Assembly (NCBI GenBank): GCA_947504705.1
Contig: CANNIA010000015.1
Span: 1-64,000 of the forward strand
Reading direction: 5' to 3'
From: Paracoccaceae bacterium
GTDB taxonomy: Bacteria; Pseudomonadota; Alphaproteobacteria; Rhodobacterales; Rhodobacteraceae
Length of the DNA: 64,000 nucleotides
Below the pieces are notes generated by a model. It was not told the origin of the DNA, searched no databases, and saw nothing but the letters and a program-made list of their open reading frames with translations. Below are positions 8,847 to 17,821 of the stretch, one piece after another (the first letter of the stretch is position 1; every line of letters starts with the position of its first letter). The translations under genes were made by a program, and so were the position numbers.

Positions 8847-8857
8847 ATTTGATCAAA
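8847..8857. promoter_or_regulatory. ATTTGATCAAA palindrome upstream of M20 amidohydrolase
   Basis: The sequence contains a perfect 10-base palindrome TTTGATCAAA ending 24 bases before the start codon at 8882. The same ATTTGATCAAA occurs upstream of the aminotransferase (11091) and agmatinase (15145). Its position and recurrence suggest a repressor or activator site; the regulator is not identified. Confidence 0.5.
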
Positions 8858-8881
8858 GGGTCAAGCCAAGAGGACCTATTC

Positions 8882-10057
8882 ATGCCCGTGTTGAACCGTA
8901 TCGCCTCGTATGCCGAAGAAATGAAGGGTTGGCGTCGCTATCTGCATCAGCATCCCGAGCTTGCCTTCGATTGCCATGAGACGGCGGCCTGGATCGTAAA
9001 GCGGCTGCGTGAGATCGGGGTGGACGAGATCCATGAGGGGATCGCCAAGACCGGGATCGTGGCGCTGATCAAGGGGCAGGGTGCTAATTCTGACGGCGGG
9101 CCCGTCATTGGGTTGCGCGCAGATATGGATGCGCTGCCGATTGAGGAAATGACGGGCGCGCCCTATGCCTCGACGGTCAAGGGCAAGATGCATGCCTGCG
9201 GGCATGACGGGCATGTGACGATGCTTCTGGGCGCAGCGAAGTATCTGGCCGAGACGCGGAATTTCAAAGGCTCGGTCGCGCTGATCTTTCAGCCGGCGGA
9301 AGAAGATGGGGGCGGCGGCAATGTGATGGTGCAGGAAGGGATGATGGACCGCTTCGGGATCGCGCAGGTTTACGGCATCCACAACGCGCCGAACGTGCCC
9401 TTTGGCCAGTTCCTGACCACGCCGGGGCCGTTGATGGCGAGCGTGGACACAGCCTATGTCAAGGTCACCGGTAGGGGCGGCCACGGGGCCACACCGCATG
9501 AGACGGTCGATCCGGTGGTGGCGATTGTCGCCATGGTGCAGGCGGTGCAGACGATCATCCCGCGCAATGTCTATGCGCTGGAAGAGGCGGTGATCTCGGT
9601 CACGATGATCCATACCGGGACGGCCTCGAACATCATCCCCGAGGACGGGACCTTTGTCGCCACCATCCGCTGCTTCAAGCCGGATGTGCGGGCGCTGTTG
9701 AAAAAGCGGGTCCATGAGATCGTTGAGGGCACGGCTCTGGCGTTCGGGGTCACGGCGGTGGTCGATTACGACTGGGGCTATCCCGCCACGATCAACCACG
9801 AGGACGAGACGGAATTTGCAGCCGAGGCGGCGCGCGAAGTGGTGGGGCCGAATCTGGTGGACGCCCGCTCCAACCGCGAGATGGGTTCGGAGGACTTCAG
9901 CTATATGCTTGAGGCGCGGCCGGGGGCATACCTGTTCCTTGGCACCGGGCCTGGGGCCGGGTTGCACCATGCGGCCTATGACTTCAACGACGAGGCGGCA
10001 CCGATTGGCGCAAGCTTCTTTGCCAAGCTGGTCGAACGCGCTCAGCCCCTGGGGTAG
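8882..10057 (+). CDS. M20 family amidohydrolase (hippurate hydrolase / aminoacylase-like)
   Basis: Zinc-dependent cytosolic amidohydrolase of 391 residues that cleaves N-acyl amino acids or similar amides. Metal-binding and catalytic elements are visible: GLRADMDALPIEE, HACGHDGHVTMLLGAAK (the CGHDGH box), IFQPAEEDGGGG with the general-base glutamates, YGIHNAPN, and GSEDFSYMLE near the end. RGGHGATPHETVDPV marks the dimerisation domain. The start at 8882 is preceded by AAGAGGACC; an in-frame TTG/ATG extension to 8825 would run through the shared palindrome. The 3' end overlaps the convergent membrane-protein gene by 16 bases. The substrate cannot be assigned from sequence. Confidence 0.9.
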   Translation: MPVLNRIASYAEEMKGWRRYLHQHPELAFDCHETAAWIVKRLREIGVDEIHEGIAKTGIVALIKGQGANSDGGPVIGLRADMDALPIEEMTGAPYASTVKGKMHACGHDGHVTMLLGAAKYLAETRNFKGSVALIFQPAEEDGGGGNVMVQEGMMDRFGIAQVYGIHNAPNVPFGQFLTTPGPLMASVDTAYVKVTGRGGHGATPHETVDPVVAIVAMVQAVQTIIPRNVYALEEAVISVTMIHTGTASNIIPEDGTFVATIRCFKPDVRALLKKRVHEIVEGTALAFGVTAVVDYDWGYPATINHEDETEFAAEAAREVVGPNLVDARSNREMGSEDFSYMLEARPGAYLFLGTGPGAGLHHAAYDFNDEAAPIGASFFAKLVERAQPLG

Positions 10058-10419
10058 GGGCGCAGCGCCGGGATCAGGCCAATGGCGATCTGACCGGCAA
10101 GGCCAATCGCTCCGGGGCCGGTGGCTATGGCTGCAAGGAACTGGCCTGGTGACTGGACAAAGGCCTGGGCAGTGGCAAGTTCGGCCAGAATCAGGATGGC
10201 AAAGGCGAGGGTGCCCATGGCAATCCGGCTGCGGGCGGGCAGGGGCCAGCGGCCAAGGACGCGGCTTGCGACTCGCCATGCCATGGCCAGAACCACCGGG
10301 GTTTCGAGGGCTACGGCAAGGAAAGCCCCTGTCACAGGTGCGAATGCTGTCTCCCGAAGTGCGCCGAGGCCGAAAGCAAAGGCGAAGACCGGCGTGAAAT
10401 AGGCAAGGGCTGCGATCAT
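10042..10419 (-). CDS. small integral membrane protein, unknown function
   Basis: Protein of 125 residues with four probable membrane segments (about 4-20, 26-46, 67-86 and 95-115) and short loops. The segment GALRETAFAPVTGAFLAVALETPVV has the LRE-x-E pattern seen in a family of unnamed Rhodobacteraceae membrane proteins, but I do not recognise a function. The 3' end overlaps the convergent M20 gene by 16 bases. No clear ribosome-binding site precedes the ATG at 10419, so the exact start is uncertain. Confidence 0.6.
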   Translation of the reverse strand: MIAALAYFTPVFAFAFGLGALRETAFAPVTGAFLAVALETPVVLAMAWRVASRVLGRWPLPARSRIAMGTLAFAILILAELATAQAFVQSPGQFLAAIATGPGAIGLAGQIAIGLIPALRPYPRG

Positions 10420-10513
10420 GATCCGGGATACGGGCGGGAATCCAATACTGGCCTGAGGGGGGACCCATCGCTAAGGTGGTGCGTGATCCCGGTCAGGAAC
10501 AGAGGAACCCGCG

Positions 10514-10921
10514 ATGAAACTTTATGCTGTCGCCTGTGTGCTGCTGCTTGGTAGCCCCGCATTGGCTTTCGAATATATCGAATTCAAATCCCCGACCGGC
10601 AATATCAGCTGCGGGCTTTACAGCGACGGAGCGGACACTTCGGTGCGCTGTGACATGTCCAAGCTGGTGCCAAGCTATACCACGCCGCCGCCGGATTGCG
10701 AGTTCGACTGGGGCAGCTCGTTTGCGGTCAGCGCGACGGGCAAGGGCGTTCTGGCCTGCGTATCCGACCCCGCTGCTGGACCGGGCGCGCCCGTGCTGCC
10801 CTATGGTGAGGCAATTTCCATGGGCGGGATTTCCTGCGTTTCGGCTAAGACCGGCATGACCTGCACCAATGCCGAAGGCCATGGATTCAGCATTTCGAAA
10901 GCCAAGCAGCGGCTATACTAA
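10514..10921 (+). CDS. secreted cysteine-containing protein, unknown function
   Basis: Predicted exported protein of 135 residues with a signal peptide (residues 1-18, cleavage after ALA). The mature part has six cysteines spread along the chain (TGNISCGLY, VRCDMSK, PPDCEFDW, VLACVSDP, GISCVSAKT, MTCTNAEGHG), consistent with disulfide bonds in the periplasm. The closing GMTCTNAEGHGFSISKAKQRLY resembles small DUF6636-like secreted proteins of actinobacteria and alphaproteobacteria. It is followed directly by a strong hairpin, so it is probably a single-gene unit. Confidence 0.75.
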   Translation: MKLYAVACVLLLGSPALAFEYIEFKSPTGNISCGLYSDGADTSVRCDMSKLVPSYTTPPPDCEFDWGSSFAVSATGKGVLACVSDPAAGPGAPVLPYGEAISMGGISCVSAKTGMTCTNAEGHGFSISKAKQRLY

Positions 10922-10934
10922 GCCGGGCTTGTGA

Positions 10935-10960
10935 CCCTGCCGGCGAAGTCTCCGGCAGGG
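10935..10960 (+). terminator. strong hairpin after the secreted protein gene
   Basis: CCCTGCCGG at 10935-10943 pairs perfectly with CCGGCAGGG at 10952-10960 around an 8-base loop. No U-tract follows (ACGTTTGC), so it may be a weak or Rho-assisted terminator. Confidence 0.5.
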
Positions 10961-11090
10961 ACGTTTGCGCAAAGATGAAGGGCCGAATCGCCGGTGGCGC
11001 GTGAGCATGGCCTATTTCGGCGGCGATCAACCTTTGGACACCATATCTTGCCCCACCGCTACCATTGGATCGGCGCGGGGGCTGGCGCGG

Positions 11091-11101
11091 ATTTGATCAA
11101 A
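11091..11101. promoter_or_regulatory. ATTTGATCAAA palindrome upstream of aminotransferase
   Basis: Second copy of the element seen at 8847 and 15145. It ends 39 bases before the start codon at 11141 and lies 9 bases before a different dyad at 11111. Confidence 0.5.
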
Positions 11102-11110
11102 CTGCTAGAC

Positions 11111-11124
11111 TGACTGGACAGTCA
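11111..11124. promoter_or_regulatory. dyad TGACTG-GA-CAGTCA before the aminotransferase
   Basis: Six-base arms pair exactly across a 2-base spacer, 16 bases before the start codon and just upstream of the AGGAG ribosome-binding site. This position suits a repressor operator. The binding protein is unknown. Confidence 0.4.
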
Positions 11125-11140
11125 ATCGCAGGAGTCTGCC

Positions 11141-12547
11141 ATGCCCACCGCCCTCAAGCTGAATTCCCCCTCGCCGGAAGACATCTGGGAAATGGACCGG
11201 GCGCATACGCTGCATCCGTGGACGAACTTCGGTCCGTTCGAAAAGGACGGCTCGTTGATCATATCGCGGGGCGAGGGCTGCTATCTTTGGGACGCGACCG
11301 GCAAGCGCTATTTTGACGCCGTGGGCGGCATGTGGTGCACAAACATCGGGCTTGGTCGCCGCGAGATGGCGGATGCGATTGCCGATCAGGTGATGCAACT
11401 GGGTTATTCCAACTATTTCGTCGACACGGCGAATGATGCGGCCTCGCTTCTGGCGGCCAAGATCGCGAGCCTTGCACCGGGCGACCTGAACCGGGTGCAT
11501 TTCACCACGGGTGGGTCGACGGCGGTGGATACGGCGGTGCGGATGGTCAGCTTTTATCACCACTGCAAGGGCAACCCGCAGAAGACGGATATCGTGGCGC
11601 GGGAAAACTCGTACCACGGGTCAACCTATCTGTGCCAATCGGTGGGCAAGCGGAATGGCGACCGGGTCGACGAATTCCGCTACAAGACCGAAGGCATCCA
11701 TCATCTGACCTGCCCGAATCCCTATCGTCGCCCGGACGGTATGACCGAGGCGGAATTCTGCTGCATGTTGGTCGATGAATTCGAAATGCTGATCGCCCGC
11801 GTCGGGGCCGACCGGATTGGTGGGTTTATTGCCGAGCCGATCCAGGCTTCTGGCGGGATCATCATTCCGCCTGCCGGCTACCTGAAACGGATGTGGGACA
11901 TCTGCCAGCGGCATGAGATCCTGTTCATCGCGGATGAGGTGGTGACGGCATTTGGGCGGATCGGGCATTGGTTTGCCTCGGAAGCCGAGTTTGGCGTGAT
12001 CCCCGACATCATCACGTCGGCGAAGGGGATTACTTCGGGCTATATCCCCTTGGGCGCGATGATCTTTTCGGACCGGATCTGGAAGGTGATGGCCGAGGGT
12101 GGGCAGCGCTGGTTCACCACCGGCTTCACCTTTGCGGGCCATCCGGTGGCCTGCCGTGCCGCGCTGACCAATATCGCGATCATGGAGCGGGAGGGGCTTT
12201 TGGACCATGCTGCAACGGTCGGGAGCTATTTCGAGGAGCGGCTGCAATCGCTGGCCGATCTGCCGCTGGTCGGCAATGTGCGCGGCAAGAAATTGATGCT
12301 GTGCACCGAGAACGTGGCGAACAAGGAAACGAAAGAGCCGTTGCCGGACGAGGTTGGCGAATCCAAGCGGATTTCCGACGCCTGCGAAGCTATGGGCCTG
12401 ATGGTGCGCCCGATCGGGCATCTGAACGTGATGTCTCCAGCCTTGACGATCACCGAAGCGGAAGTGGATTTCGTGGTCGAGACGCTGGGCAAGGCGATCC
12501 GCAAAGTGACCGATGATTTGGTGCGCGAAGGCATCCGGATCGGCTAA
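11141..12547 (+). CDS. class III (omega) aminotransferase, PLP-dependent
   Basis: Cytosolic PLP enzyme of 468 residues transferring an amino group from an omega-amino acid, polyamine or similar amine to a keto acid. Family signatures seen: HPWTNFGPFEKDGSL at the substrate entrance, DAVGGMWCTNIGLGR, FTTGGSTAVDTAVRM for phosphate binding, ENSYHGSTY, FIADEVVTAFGRIG with the cofactor aspartate, and TSAKGITSGYIPLGA with the Schiff-base lysine at residue 295. AGGAG lies 8 bases before the ATG. Two candidate operators sit upstream, one shared with the agmatinase and M20 genes, which supports a role in amine or amino acid catabolism. The exact substrate is open. Confidence 0.93.
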   Translation: MPTALKLNSPSPEDIWEMDRAHTLHPWTNFGPFEKDGSLIISRGEGCYLWDATGKRYFDAVGGMWCTNIGLGRREMADAIADQVMQLGYSNYFVDTANDAASLLAAKIASLAPGDLNRVHFTTGGSTAVDTAVRMVSFYHHCKGNPQKTDIVARENSYHGSTYLCQSVGKRNGDRVDEFRYKTEGIHHLTCPNPYRRPDGMTEAEFCCMLVDEFEMLIARVGADRIGGFIAEPIQASGGIIIPPAGYLKRMWDICQRHEILFIADEVVTAFGRIGHWFASEAEFGVIPDIITSAKGITSGYIPLGAMIFSDRIWKVMAEGGQRWFTTGFTFAGHPVACRAALTNIAIMEREGLLDHAATVGSYFEERLQSLADLPLVGNVRGKKLMLCTENVANKETKEPLPDEVGESKRISDACEAMGLMVRPIGHLNVMSPALTITEAEVDFVVETLGKAIRKVTDDLVREGIRIG

Positions 12548-12561
12548 CGCCGACTTCTGAT

Positions 12562-12592
12562 ATCGGAAGGTCTTTCCCCTGGGCCTTCCGAT
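12562..12592 (+). terminator. hairpin between aminotransferase and LemA genes
   Basis: ATCGGAAGG at 12562-12570 pairs perfectly with CCTTCCGAT at 12584-12592, with a 13-base loop. No T-run follows, so termination is possible but not certain. Confidence 0.4.
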
Positions 12593-12631
12593 GCGCTAGC
12601 CTTTCGGCAACACGCCGCTTTGGGGGATTCC

Positions 12632-13195
12632 ATGCAGAATATTTTCATTGGCCTGAGCGCGCTTGTTGCCCTGATCGTTCTTTACATCATCGTCACCTAC
12701 AACGGTCTGGTCCGGCTGCGGCAGATGGTGCGTGAGGCGTGGAGCGGGATTGATGTGCAACTTAAGCGGCGCACCGATCTGATCCCGAACCTGATCGAGA
12801 CGGTGAAGGGCTATGCCGCGCATGAAAAGGACACGCTCCGCGATGTGACCGAAATGCGGACCAAGGCGCAGGCGGTTCCGGCAGAAAATGTCGCGGGTCG
12901 GGCCGCGGCGGAGGGGTTGCTGGGGCAGGCGCTTGGGCGGTTGATGGCCGTGGCCGAGGCCTATCCCGACCTGAAAGCGAATGAGGGGTTTTGCGATCTG
13001 CAGGCGAGCCTTGCCACGATCGAGGGCGAAATCCAGATGGCGCGGCGCTATTACAACGGGGCCACACGGGAGTTGAACGTCAAGGTCGAAAGCTTTCCCT
13101 CGAACATGATTGCGGGGCGGTTCGGCTTTGCCCAAGGTGCCTATTTCGAGCTTGAAGACCCCAATGAACGCGCGGTGCCGAAAGTGGCGTTCTGA
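12632..13195 (+). CDS. LemA family protein
   Basis: Inner-membrane protein of 187 residues with one N-terminal transmembrane helix (about residues 3-21) and a long coiled helical domain facing outward or to the cytosol. The family hallmark is clear: [22 protein letters not shown], then [19 protein letters not shown], and [21 protein letters not shown] near the C-terminus. The start at 12632 is preceded by GGGGGA; the in-frame TTG at 12620 is part of that ribosome-binding region. It is separated by one base from the DUF2207 gene, a pairing seen in many bacteria, so the two products probably act together at the membrane. Molecular function is not known. Confidence 0.93.
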   Translation: MQNIFIGLSALVALIVLYIIVTYNGLVRLRQMVREAWSGIDVQLKRRTDLIPNLIETVKGYAAHEKDTLRDVTEMRTKAQAVPAENVAGRAAAEGLLGQALGRLMAVAEAYPDLKANEGFCDLQASLATIEGEIQMARRYYNGATRELNVKVESFPSNMIAGRFGFAQGAYFELEDPNERAVPKVAF

Positions 13196-13196
13196 G

Positions 13197-15134
13197 ATGC
13201 TGCGTCGGTGGTTTGAGGGGGCGTTTGCTGCGGTCTGGCTTGCGGTGCTGACGGCAGGTCCGGTGGCCGCCGAAGAAGAAATCCTTAGCTATCTGAGCGA
13301 TGTGCAGGTCGGCGCAGATGGGGGGTTCCTTGTCACCGAGACCATCAAGGTTCGGGCTGAGGGCGACCAGATCCGGCACGGGATCTATCGCGACTTTCCG
13401 ACCAGTTTCATCGACGGTGACGGCAGGGTTTCCAGCGTTGGGTTCGATCTGATTTCGGCCAGTCGGGACGGCCGGACGGAAGAGACTCGCGTGGAAGGGG
13501 GCGGCAGTGCGGCGCGGATCTATCTGGGCAGCGCCGATATCTACCTGTCGCCGGGCACCTATACGTATGTGTTGACCTATCGAACCGACCGGCAAGTGCG
13601 GTTCTTTGCCGATCATGACGAGATATTCTGGAACGCGACGGGCACGGAATGGGCCTTCCCGATCCGAACGGCCGAGGCGCTCATTCATCTGCCCGACGGG
13701 GCGAAGATGACTCTGGCGACGTACTATACCGGACCCTATGGATCGCGGGCGCAGGATGCGAGTTACAGCATTCTGGACGATGGCCGCGAGGTGCGGTTCG
13801 TCACATCGAAACCGCTTGCCGCGCGGGCAGGGCTTTCGGTGGTCGTGGGAGTTGAAAAGGGCGCGATCCTGCCGCCGACGCCCGAACAGACACGGGCATG
13901 GTTTCTACGCGACCATCTGGCAACGCTGATTGCTTGGCCGGGCACCATTCTGGCGCTTCTCTACTATATCGCGATCTGGCTGCGCATCGGGCGTGACCCG
14001 CCGGGTGGCGTGATCGTGCCCCGCTGGGATGCGCCGGAAGGGGTGTCTCCGGCGCTCGCGCATTACGTATGGAACCGGGGGTTGAAACGGCAAGGCTATC
14101 CGGCGATTGCGGCTTCGGCGCTGAACCTGGCTGTCGGTGGCTATGTCGAGATGGAAGTCTCGGAAACGGTCACCCTGAAGCGGACCATGAAGCAGATCAA
14201 GGGCATCAAGTTTCCTTTGGGCGAGGCCAATCTGCTGGATCGGCTGGTCACCCGGCCCATGGGGCTGGCGCTTATAAAGGAAAATGGCACGACGATTCAG
14301 GCCTTGGGGCAATCGTTCCGCCAGGCGATGGAACGGGAGCATCGTGGGGTCTATTACCACCACAACTGGCTGTCGGTTTACTTTGGCATCCTGATCTCGG
14401 CGGTCGCGCTCTTGGCCACAATGGCCTTTGGCCAGCCAGCCTTTGCGTCACTGGCTCCCTTGCCTGTCGTGCTGATCTTCGGCGTGATTCTGACAGTTCT
14501 GGTGGTGAACATGGCCCGGAATTGGGGGGATGGCATGGCTGGAAAGGTCAGGTTTCTGGCCTTTGGGTTCATTGTCGTCTTGTGGTTCGTGAACACAGGC
14601 ATCATTTCGACCGTGGGCAATTTCCTTGCCATGAAGGACCCGATGCTGATCGGCGCGCTCACTTCGCTGATCCTGATGAACCTCGTGTTCTTCTATCTGA
14701 TGGGCGCGCCGACGCCTCTTGGCCGCAAGCTGACGGATGAGATTTCGGGACTGCGCCACTATCTGACGGTGGCCGAGGCGGACCGGATGAACCTGGCCGG
14801 GGCGCCGAAAATGTCGCCGCAGCATTTCGAGACGCTCTTGCCCTATGCGGTGGCCTTGGGGGTGGAAACACCCTGGACCGAAAGCTTCGACACTTGGCTG
14901 CAATCAGCCGAAGCCGCTGGGGTGAGGGCGGCGGGGTCCTATGCGCCGGTGTGGTATCATGGCAGCTATGACGGCAACCAGAATATCGGACAGCGCTTGT
15001 CGATGCTGGGACCGTCGCTGGCACAAGGCATGACCAGCTCGCTTCCCGTGCAACAGAGTTCATCTTCAGGCTTTTCCGGCGGTGGCGGGTTTTCGGGTGG
15101 GGGTGGCGGCGGCGGTGGCGGGGGCGGCTGGTGA
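13197..15134 (+). CDS. DUF2207 domain membrane protein with glycine-rich tail
   Basis: Protein of 645 residues with a signal peptide (cleavage near VAAEE), an extracytoplasmic DUF2207 domain ([43 protein letters not shown]), a membrane segment near 245-265, a cytoplasmic linker and a further cluster of membrane helices around 400-510. The C-terminus is low-complexity, serine-rich then glycine-rich and ending GGGGGGGW, as usual in this family. The ATG at 13197 follows the LemA stop by one base; a longer frame into lemA is rejected. It is likely co-translated with LemA. Function is unknown. Confidence 0.9.
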   Translation: MLRRWFEGAFAAVWLAVLTAGPVAAEEEILSYLSDVQVGADGGFLVTETIKVRAEGDQIRHGIYRDFPTSFIDGDGRVSSVGFDLISASRDGRTEETRVEGGGSAARIYLGSADIYLSPGTYTYVLTYRTDRQVRFFADHDEIFWNATGTEWAFPIRTAEALIHLPDGAKMTLATYYTGPYGSRAQDASYSILDDGREVRFVTSKPLAARAGLSVVVGVEKGAILPPTPEQTRAWFLRDHLATLIAWPGTILALLYYIAIWLRIGRDPPGGVIVPRWDAPEGVSPALAHYVWNRGLKRQGYPAIAASALNLAVGGYVEMEVSETVTLKRTMKQIKGIKFPLGEANLLDRLVTRPMGLALIKENGTTIQALGQSFRQAMEREHRGVYYHHNWLSVYFGILISAVALLATMAFGQPAFASLAPLPVVLIFGVILTVLVVNMARNWGDGMAGKVRFLAFGFIVVLWFVNTGIISTVGNFLAMKDPMLIGALTSLILMNLVFFYLMGAPTPLGRKLTDEISGLRHYLTVAEADRMNLAGAPKMSPQHFETLLPYAVALGVETPWTESFDTWLQSAEAAGVRAAGSYAPVWYHGSYDGNQNIGQRLSMLGPSLAQGMTSSLPVQQSSSSGFSGGGGFSGGGGGGGGGGGW

Positions 15135-15144
15135 CGGCCCCTTC

Positions 15145-15156
15145 ATTTGATCAAAT
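15145..15156. promoter_or_regulatory. ATTTGATCAAAT palindrome upstream of agmatinase
   Basis: A perfect 12-base palindrome, the longest of the three related copies in the window (8847, 11091, 15145). It ends 98 bases before the agmatinase start codon and begins 11 bases after the DUF2207 stop. Confidence 0.5.
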
Positions 15157-15254
15157 TCGCGCTTGACTTGAGTCGGGGCTTGGGGCTTGCTGCCCGGACC
15201 CGGATCCGCGCGTCTCCGACTTGAACGATAGCGCTGATATGACCCGAGGCACTC

Positions 15255-16220
15255 ATGCCATTAGAAGATGCGAAGACGCAGGTTGATACTGCGTTCACCC
15301 GGAATTCCAACCGGGGTTATGCTTTTGAAAACGCGTTCGGCGGGGCGACATCGTTCCTGCGCCGGACCTACAGCAAGGACCTGACCGGCGTTGATCTGGC
15401 GATCACCGGGGTGCCGTTTGATCAGGCGGTGACCCACCGCGCCGGCACCCGGTTCGGCCCCCGCGCGATCCGCGAAGCGTCAAGCCTCATGCCCTATGAT
15501 CCGCCAGCAGGCTGGCCGACGAACCCGTTGGAAGAGCTTTCGATTGTCGACTACGGTGATCTGGCGTTCGACTATGCCCGCGTGCAGGATTTCCCCGAGG
15601 CGCTGACGGCGCATATCCGGGGCATCCTGAAGGCGGGGCCGGGGACGGTGGTGCTGGGTGGCGATCATTATATCACCTTCCCGATCCTGAAAGCCTATGC
15701 CGAGAAGTTCGGGCCGCTTAGCCTGATCCATTTCGACGCGCATTCCGACCTGTGGCCGGATGACGATCTGACCCGGATCGATCATGGCACCATGTTCTAC
15801 AAGGCGGTGAAGCAGGGCTATGTCGACCCGAAACGCTCGGTCCAGATCGGGATCCGCACCACGACCGAGGATTACCTGGGCGTTAACGTGATCACCGCGC
15901 GCGAATGCCACGAGAAGGGGATGGATTGGGTCGTGGCCAAGGCCAAGGACATCGTGGGCGATCATCCGACCTATGTGACCTTCGACATCGACGCGCTGGA
16001 CCCGGCCTTTGCGCCCGGCACCGGCACACCGGTCTGGGGAGGCCTCCACAGCTGGCAGGCAGCGGCAGCTTTGCGTGATCTGGCGGGGATCAATCTGGTT
16101 GGCGGCGATATCGTTGAGGTTTCTCCCCCCTATGATACCACCGGGGCGACGGCGATTGCCGGGGCGCATGTCGGCTATGAGTTGGTCTGCCTTTATCATT
16201 GGGCGAAGACACAAAGATGA
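15255..16220 (+). CDS. speB: agmatinase / ureohydrolase
   Basis: Binuclear manganese ureohydrolase of 321 residues that hydrolyses agmatine, or a related guanidino compound, to an amine and urea. Metal ligands are all visible: GGDHYITFPI, HFDAHSDLW (HxDAHxD) and FDIDALDPAFAPGTGTP (DxDxxDP). GTRFGPRAIREAS and GGDIVEVSPPYD are further signatures. Family members with this sequence type also include guanidinobutyrase and guanidinopropionase, so the symbol is by resemblance only. The stop overlaps the start of the DUF1499 gene. The product putrescine could be handled by the class III aminotransferase upstream, which shares the same palindromic upstream element. Confidence 0.9.
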   Translation: MPLEDAKTQVDTAFTRNSNRGYAFENAFGGATSFLRRTYSKDLTGVDLAITGVPFDQAVTHRAGTRFGPRAIREASSLMPYDPPAGWPTNPLEELSIVDYGDLAFDYARVQDFPEALTAHIRGILKAGPGTVVLGGDHYITFPILKAYAEKFGPLSLIHFDAHSDLWPDDDLTRIDHGTMFYKAVKQGYVDPKRSVQIGIRTTTEDYLGVNVITARECHEKGMDWVVAKAKDIVGDHPTYVTFDIDALDPAFAPGTGTPVWGGLHSWQAAAALRDLAGINLVGGDIVEVSPPYDTTGATAIAGAHVGYELVCLYHWAKTQR

Positions 16221-16666
16221 CCTTCCGGCGCGTGGCGGTCTGGGTGGCATGCGCGGTTCTGGCCGCGATGGCCGCCTATGTCCGCTTCGCGCCGGTTGAT
16301 CCTGACCGCTGGCATATCGACCTTGGGCCTTTGGCCCGCGACCTTGGCGACCAACCCGCGCGAGAGATGCGTGCGGATCGTAACTCTGCGTCGATCCGGC
16401 TTGAGGGTGATCCCGCCCAACTCGTGGCGCAGCTTGCCCGGCTGGATGAGGTCGCTCTTGGCACCGCCCGCACCCGCCGCATTGCTGGCGATGTGGCGCA
16501 GGGTTGGGTCACATGGGAGACCAGGAGCCTGATTTTCGGCTTTCCCGACTATACCACGGCCCAGATTGTCGAGGGCAACCTTGTCCTCTTCGCCCGCTCG
16601 CGCTTTGGCCGGGGCGACCGGGGGGTAAATGAGGCGCGGTTGAAAGACTGGCTCGCACAGCCTTAG
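16217..16666 (+). CDS. DUF1499 domain protein
   Basis: Protein of 149 residues with an N-terminal hydrophobic segment (residues 5-23) and a periplasmic DUF1499 domain, recognised from the segments WETRSLIFGFPDYTTAQI and LVLFARSRFGRGDRGVNEARLKDWL. The ATG at 16217 overlaps the agmatinase stop (ATGA), suggesting translational coupling. An alternative TTG-type start 18 bases earlier lies inside speB and is not needed. Function is not known. Confidence 0.8.
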   Translation: MTFRRVAVWVACAVLAAMAAYVRFAPVDPDRWHIDLGPLARDLGDQPAREMRADRNSASIRLEGDPAQLVAQLARLDEVALGTARTRRIAGDVAQGWVTWETRSLIFGFPDYTTAQIVEGNLVLFARSRFGRGDRGVNEARLKDWLAQP

Positions 16667-16765
16667 CGCATTCCTCTTGGAGAAATACTCCACGGGGGCG
16701 CAGGCGTATGAAACCCCCGCCCTTGGCCCCTTGACCGGCCCGGTGGAAAGGGCCAAACCCCCGCC

Positions 16766-17821
16766 ATGGTGCCATTGGACAAGCTTGCGCAGATCACCCA
16801 GCGTTTCGAGTATCTCGAAGCGCTGCTGAACACGGGTGCTGTTCCGGCTGAAATCGCCAGGATTTCGAAGGAATACACCGACTTGCGCCCGGTGGTGGTC
16901 GAAATCGCCGCGTATCGCCAAGCGCTGGACGATCTGGCCGAAGCCGAGGCGATGCTGGCCGATCCCGAGATGAAGGCCTTGGCCGAGGAAGAGATGCCCC
17001 GGCTAAAGGCACGTATTCCCGAGATGGAACAGGCGCTGCGGGTGGCGCTTTTGCCCAAGGATGCAGCGGACGCGCGGCCCGCGATCGTGGAAATCCGGCC
17101 CGGAACCGGGGGCGACGAAGCAGCACTTTTCGCGGGTGACCTTGCGCGGATGTATCAGCGCCACGCGGAAAAGATGGGCTGGCGTTGGGAAGTGCTGGAA
17201 GAGCAGGCCAGCGATCTTGGCGGCCTCAAGGAACTGGTGGCGCTGGTGTCGGGCGAAGGGGTCTTTGCCCGGTTGAAATACGAATCCGGCGTGCACCGGG
17301 TGCAGCGGGTGCCCGAGACCGAAGCGCAGGGGCGCATCCACACCTCGGCGGCGACGGTGGCTGTGTTGCCCGAGGCTGATGAGGTCGAGATCAACATCCC
17401 GGCCAGCGACATCCGGATCGACACGATGCGCGCGTCCGGCGCGGGCGGGCAACATGTCAACACGACCGACAGCGCAGTGCGGATCACCCACCTGCCAACC
17501 GGGATCATTGTCACGAGTGCCGAGAAGTCGCAGCACCGCAACAAGGAAATCGCAATGCAGGTCTTGCGCGCGCGCCTCTATGAAGCAGAGCGCGAGCGGC
17601 TGCATTCGGCACGGGCGGCGGACCGGAAGTCTCAGGTCGGTTCGGGGGATCGCAGCGAACGCATCCGCACCTACAACTTTCCGCAAGGCCGGATGACCGA
17701 CCACCGGATCAACCTGACGCTTTACGCGCTGGCGCAGATCATGGGCGGCGATATCGACCCGGTGATCGATGCGCTGACCGCGCATGATCAGGCCGAGCGG
17801 CTGGCGGAGATGGAGGGATGA
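16766..17821 (+). CDS. prfA: peptide chain release factor 1
   Basis: RF1 recognises UAA and UAG in the ribosomal A site and triggers peptide release. The 351-residue length is normal. The catalytic GGQ is at 227-229 within [19 protein letters not shown], and [12 protein letters not shown] plus the anticodon-like codon-recognition region ([11 protein letters not shown]) are present. The ATG overlaps no other gene; the stop overlaps prmC by four bases, so release factor and its modifying methyltransferase are co-translated. Confidence 0.97.
   Translation: MVPLDKLAQITQRFEYLEALLNTGAVPAEIARISKEYTDLRPVVVEIAAYRQALDDLAEAEAMLADPEMKALAEEEMPRLKARIPEMEQALRVALLPKDAADARPAIVEIRPGTGGDEAALFAGDLARMYQRHAEKMGWRWEVLEEQASDLGGLKELVALVSGEGVFARLKYESGVHRVQRVPETEAQGRIHTSAATVAVLPEADEVEINIPASDIRIDTMRASGAGGQHVNTTDSAVRITHLPTGIIVTSAEKSQHRNKEIAMQVLRARLYEAERERLHSARAADRKSQVGSGDRSERIRTYNFPQGRMTDHRINLTLYALAQIMGGDIDPVIDALTAHDQAERLAEMEG

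Noticed and set aside
8847-8858. ATTTGATCAAA as an FNR/Anr box
   Set aside because: FNR sites need TTGAT and ATCAA separated by four bases; here they overlap directly.
8876-10468. Minus-strand frame of 530 codons opposite the M20 gene
   Set aside because: His/Arg/Pro-rich antisense shadow; the M20 metal-binding motifs on the plus strand are decisive.
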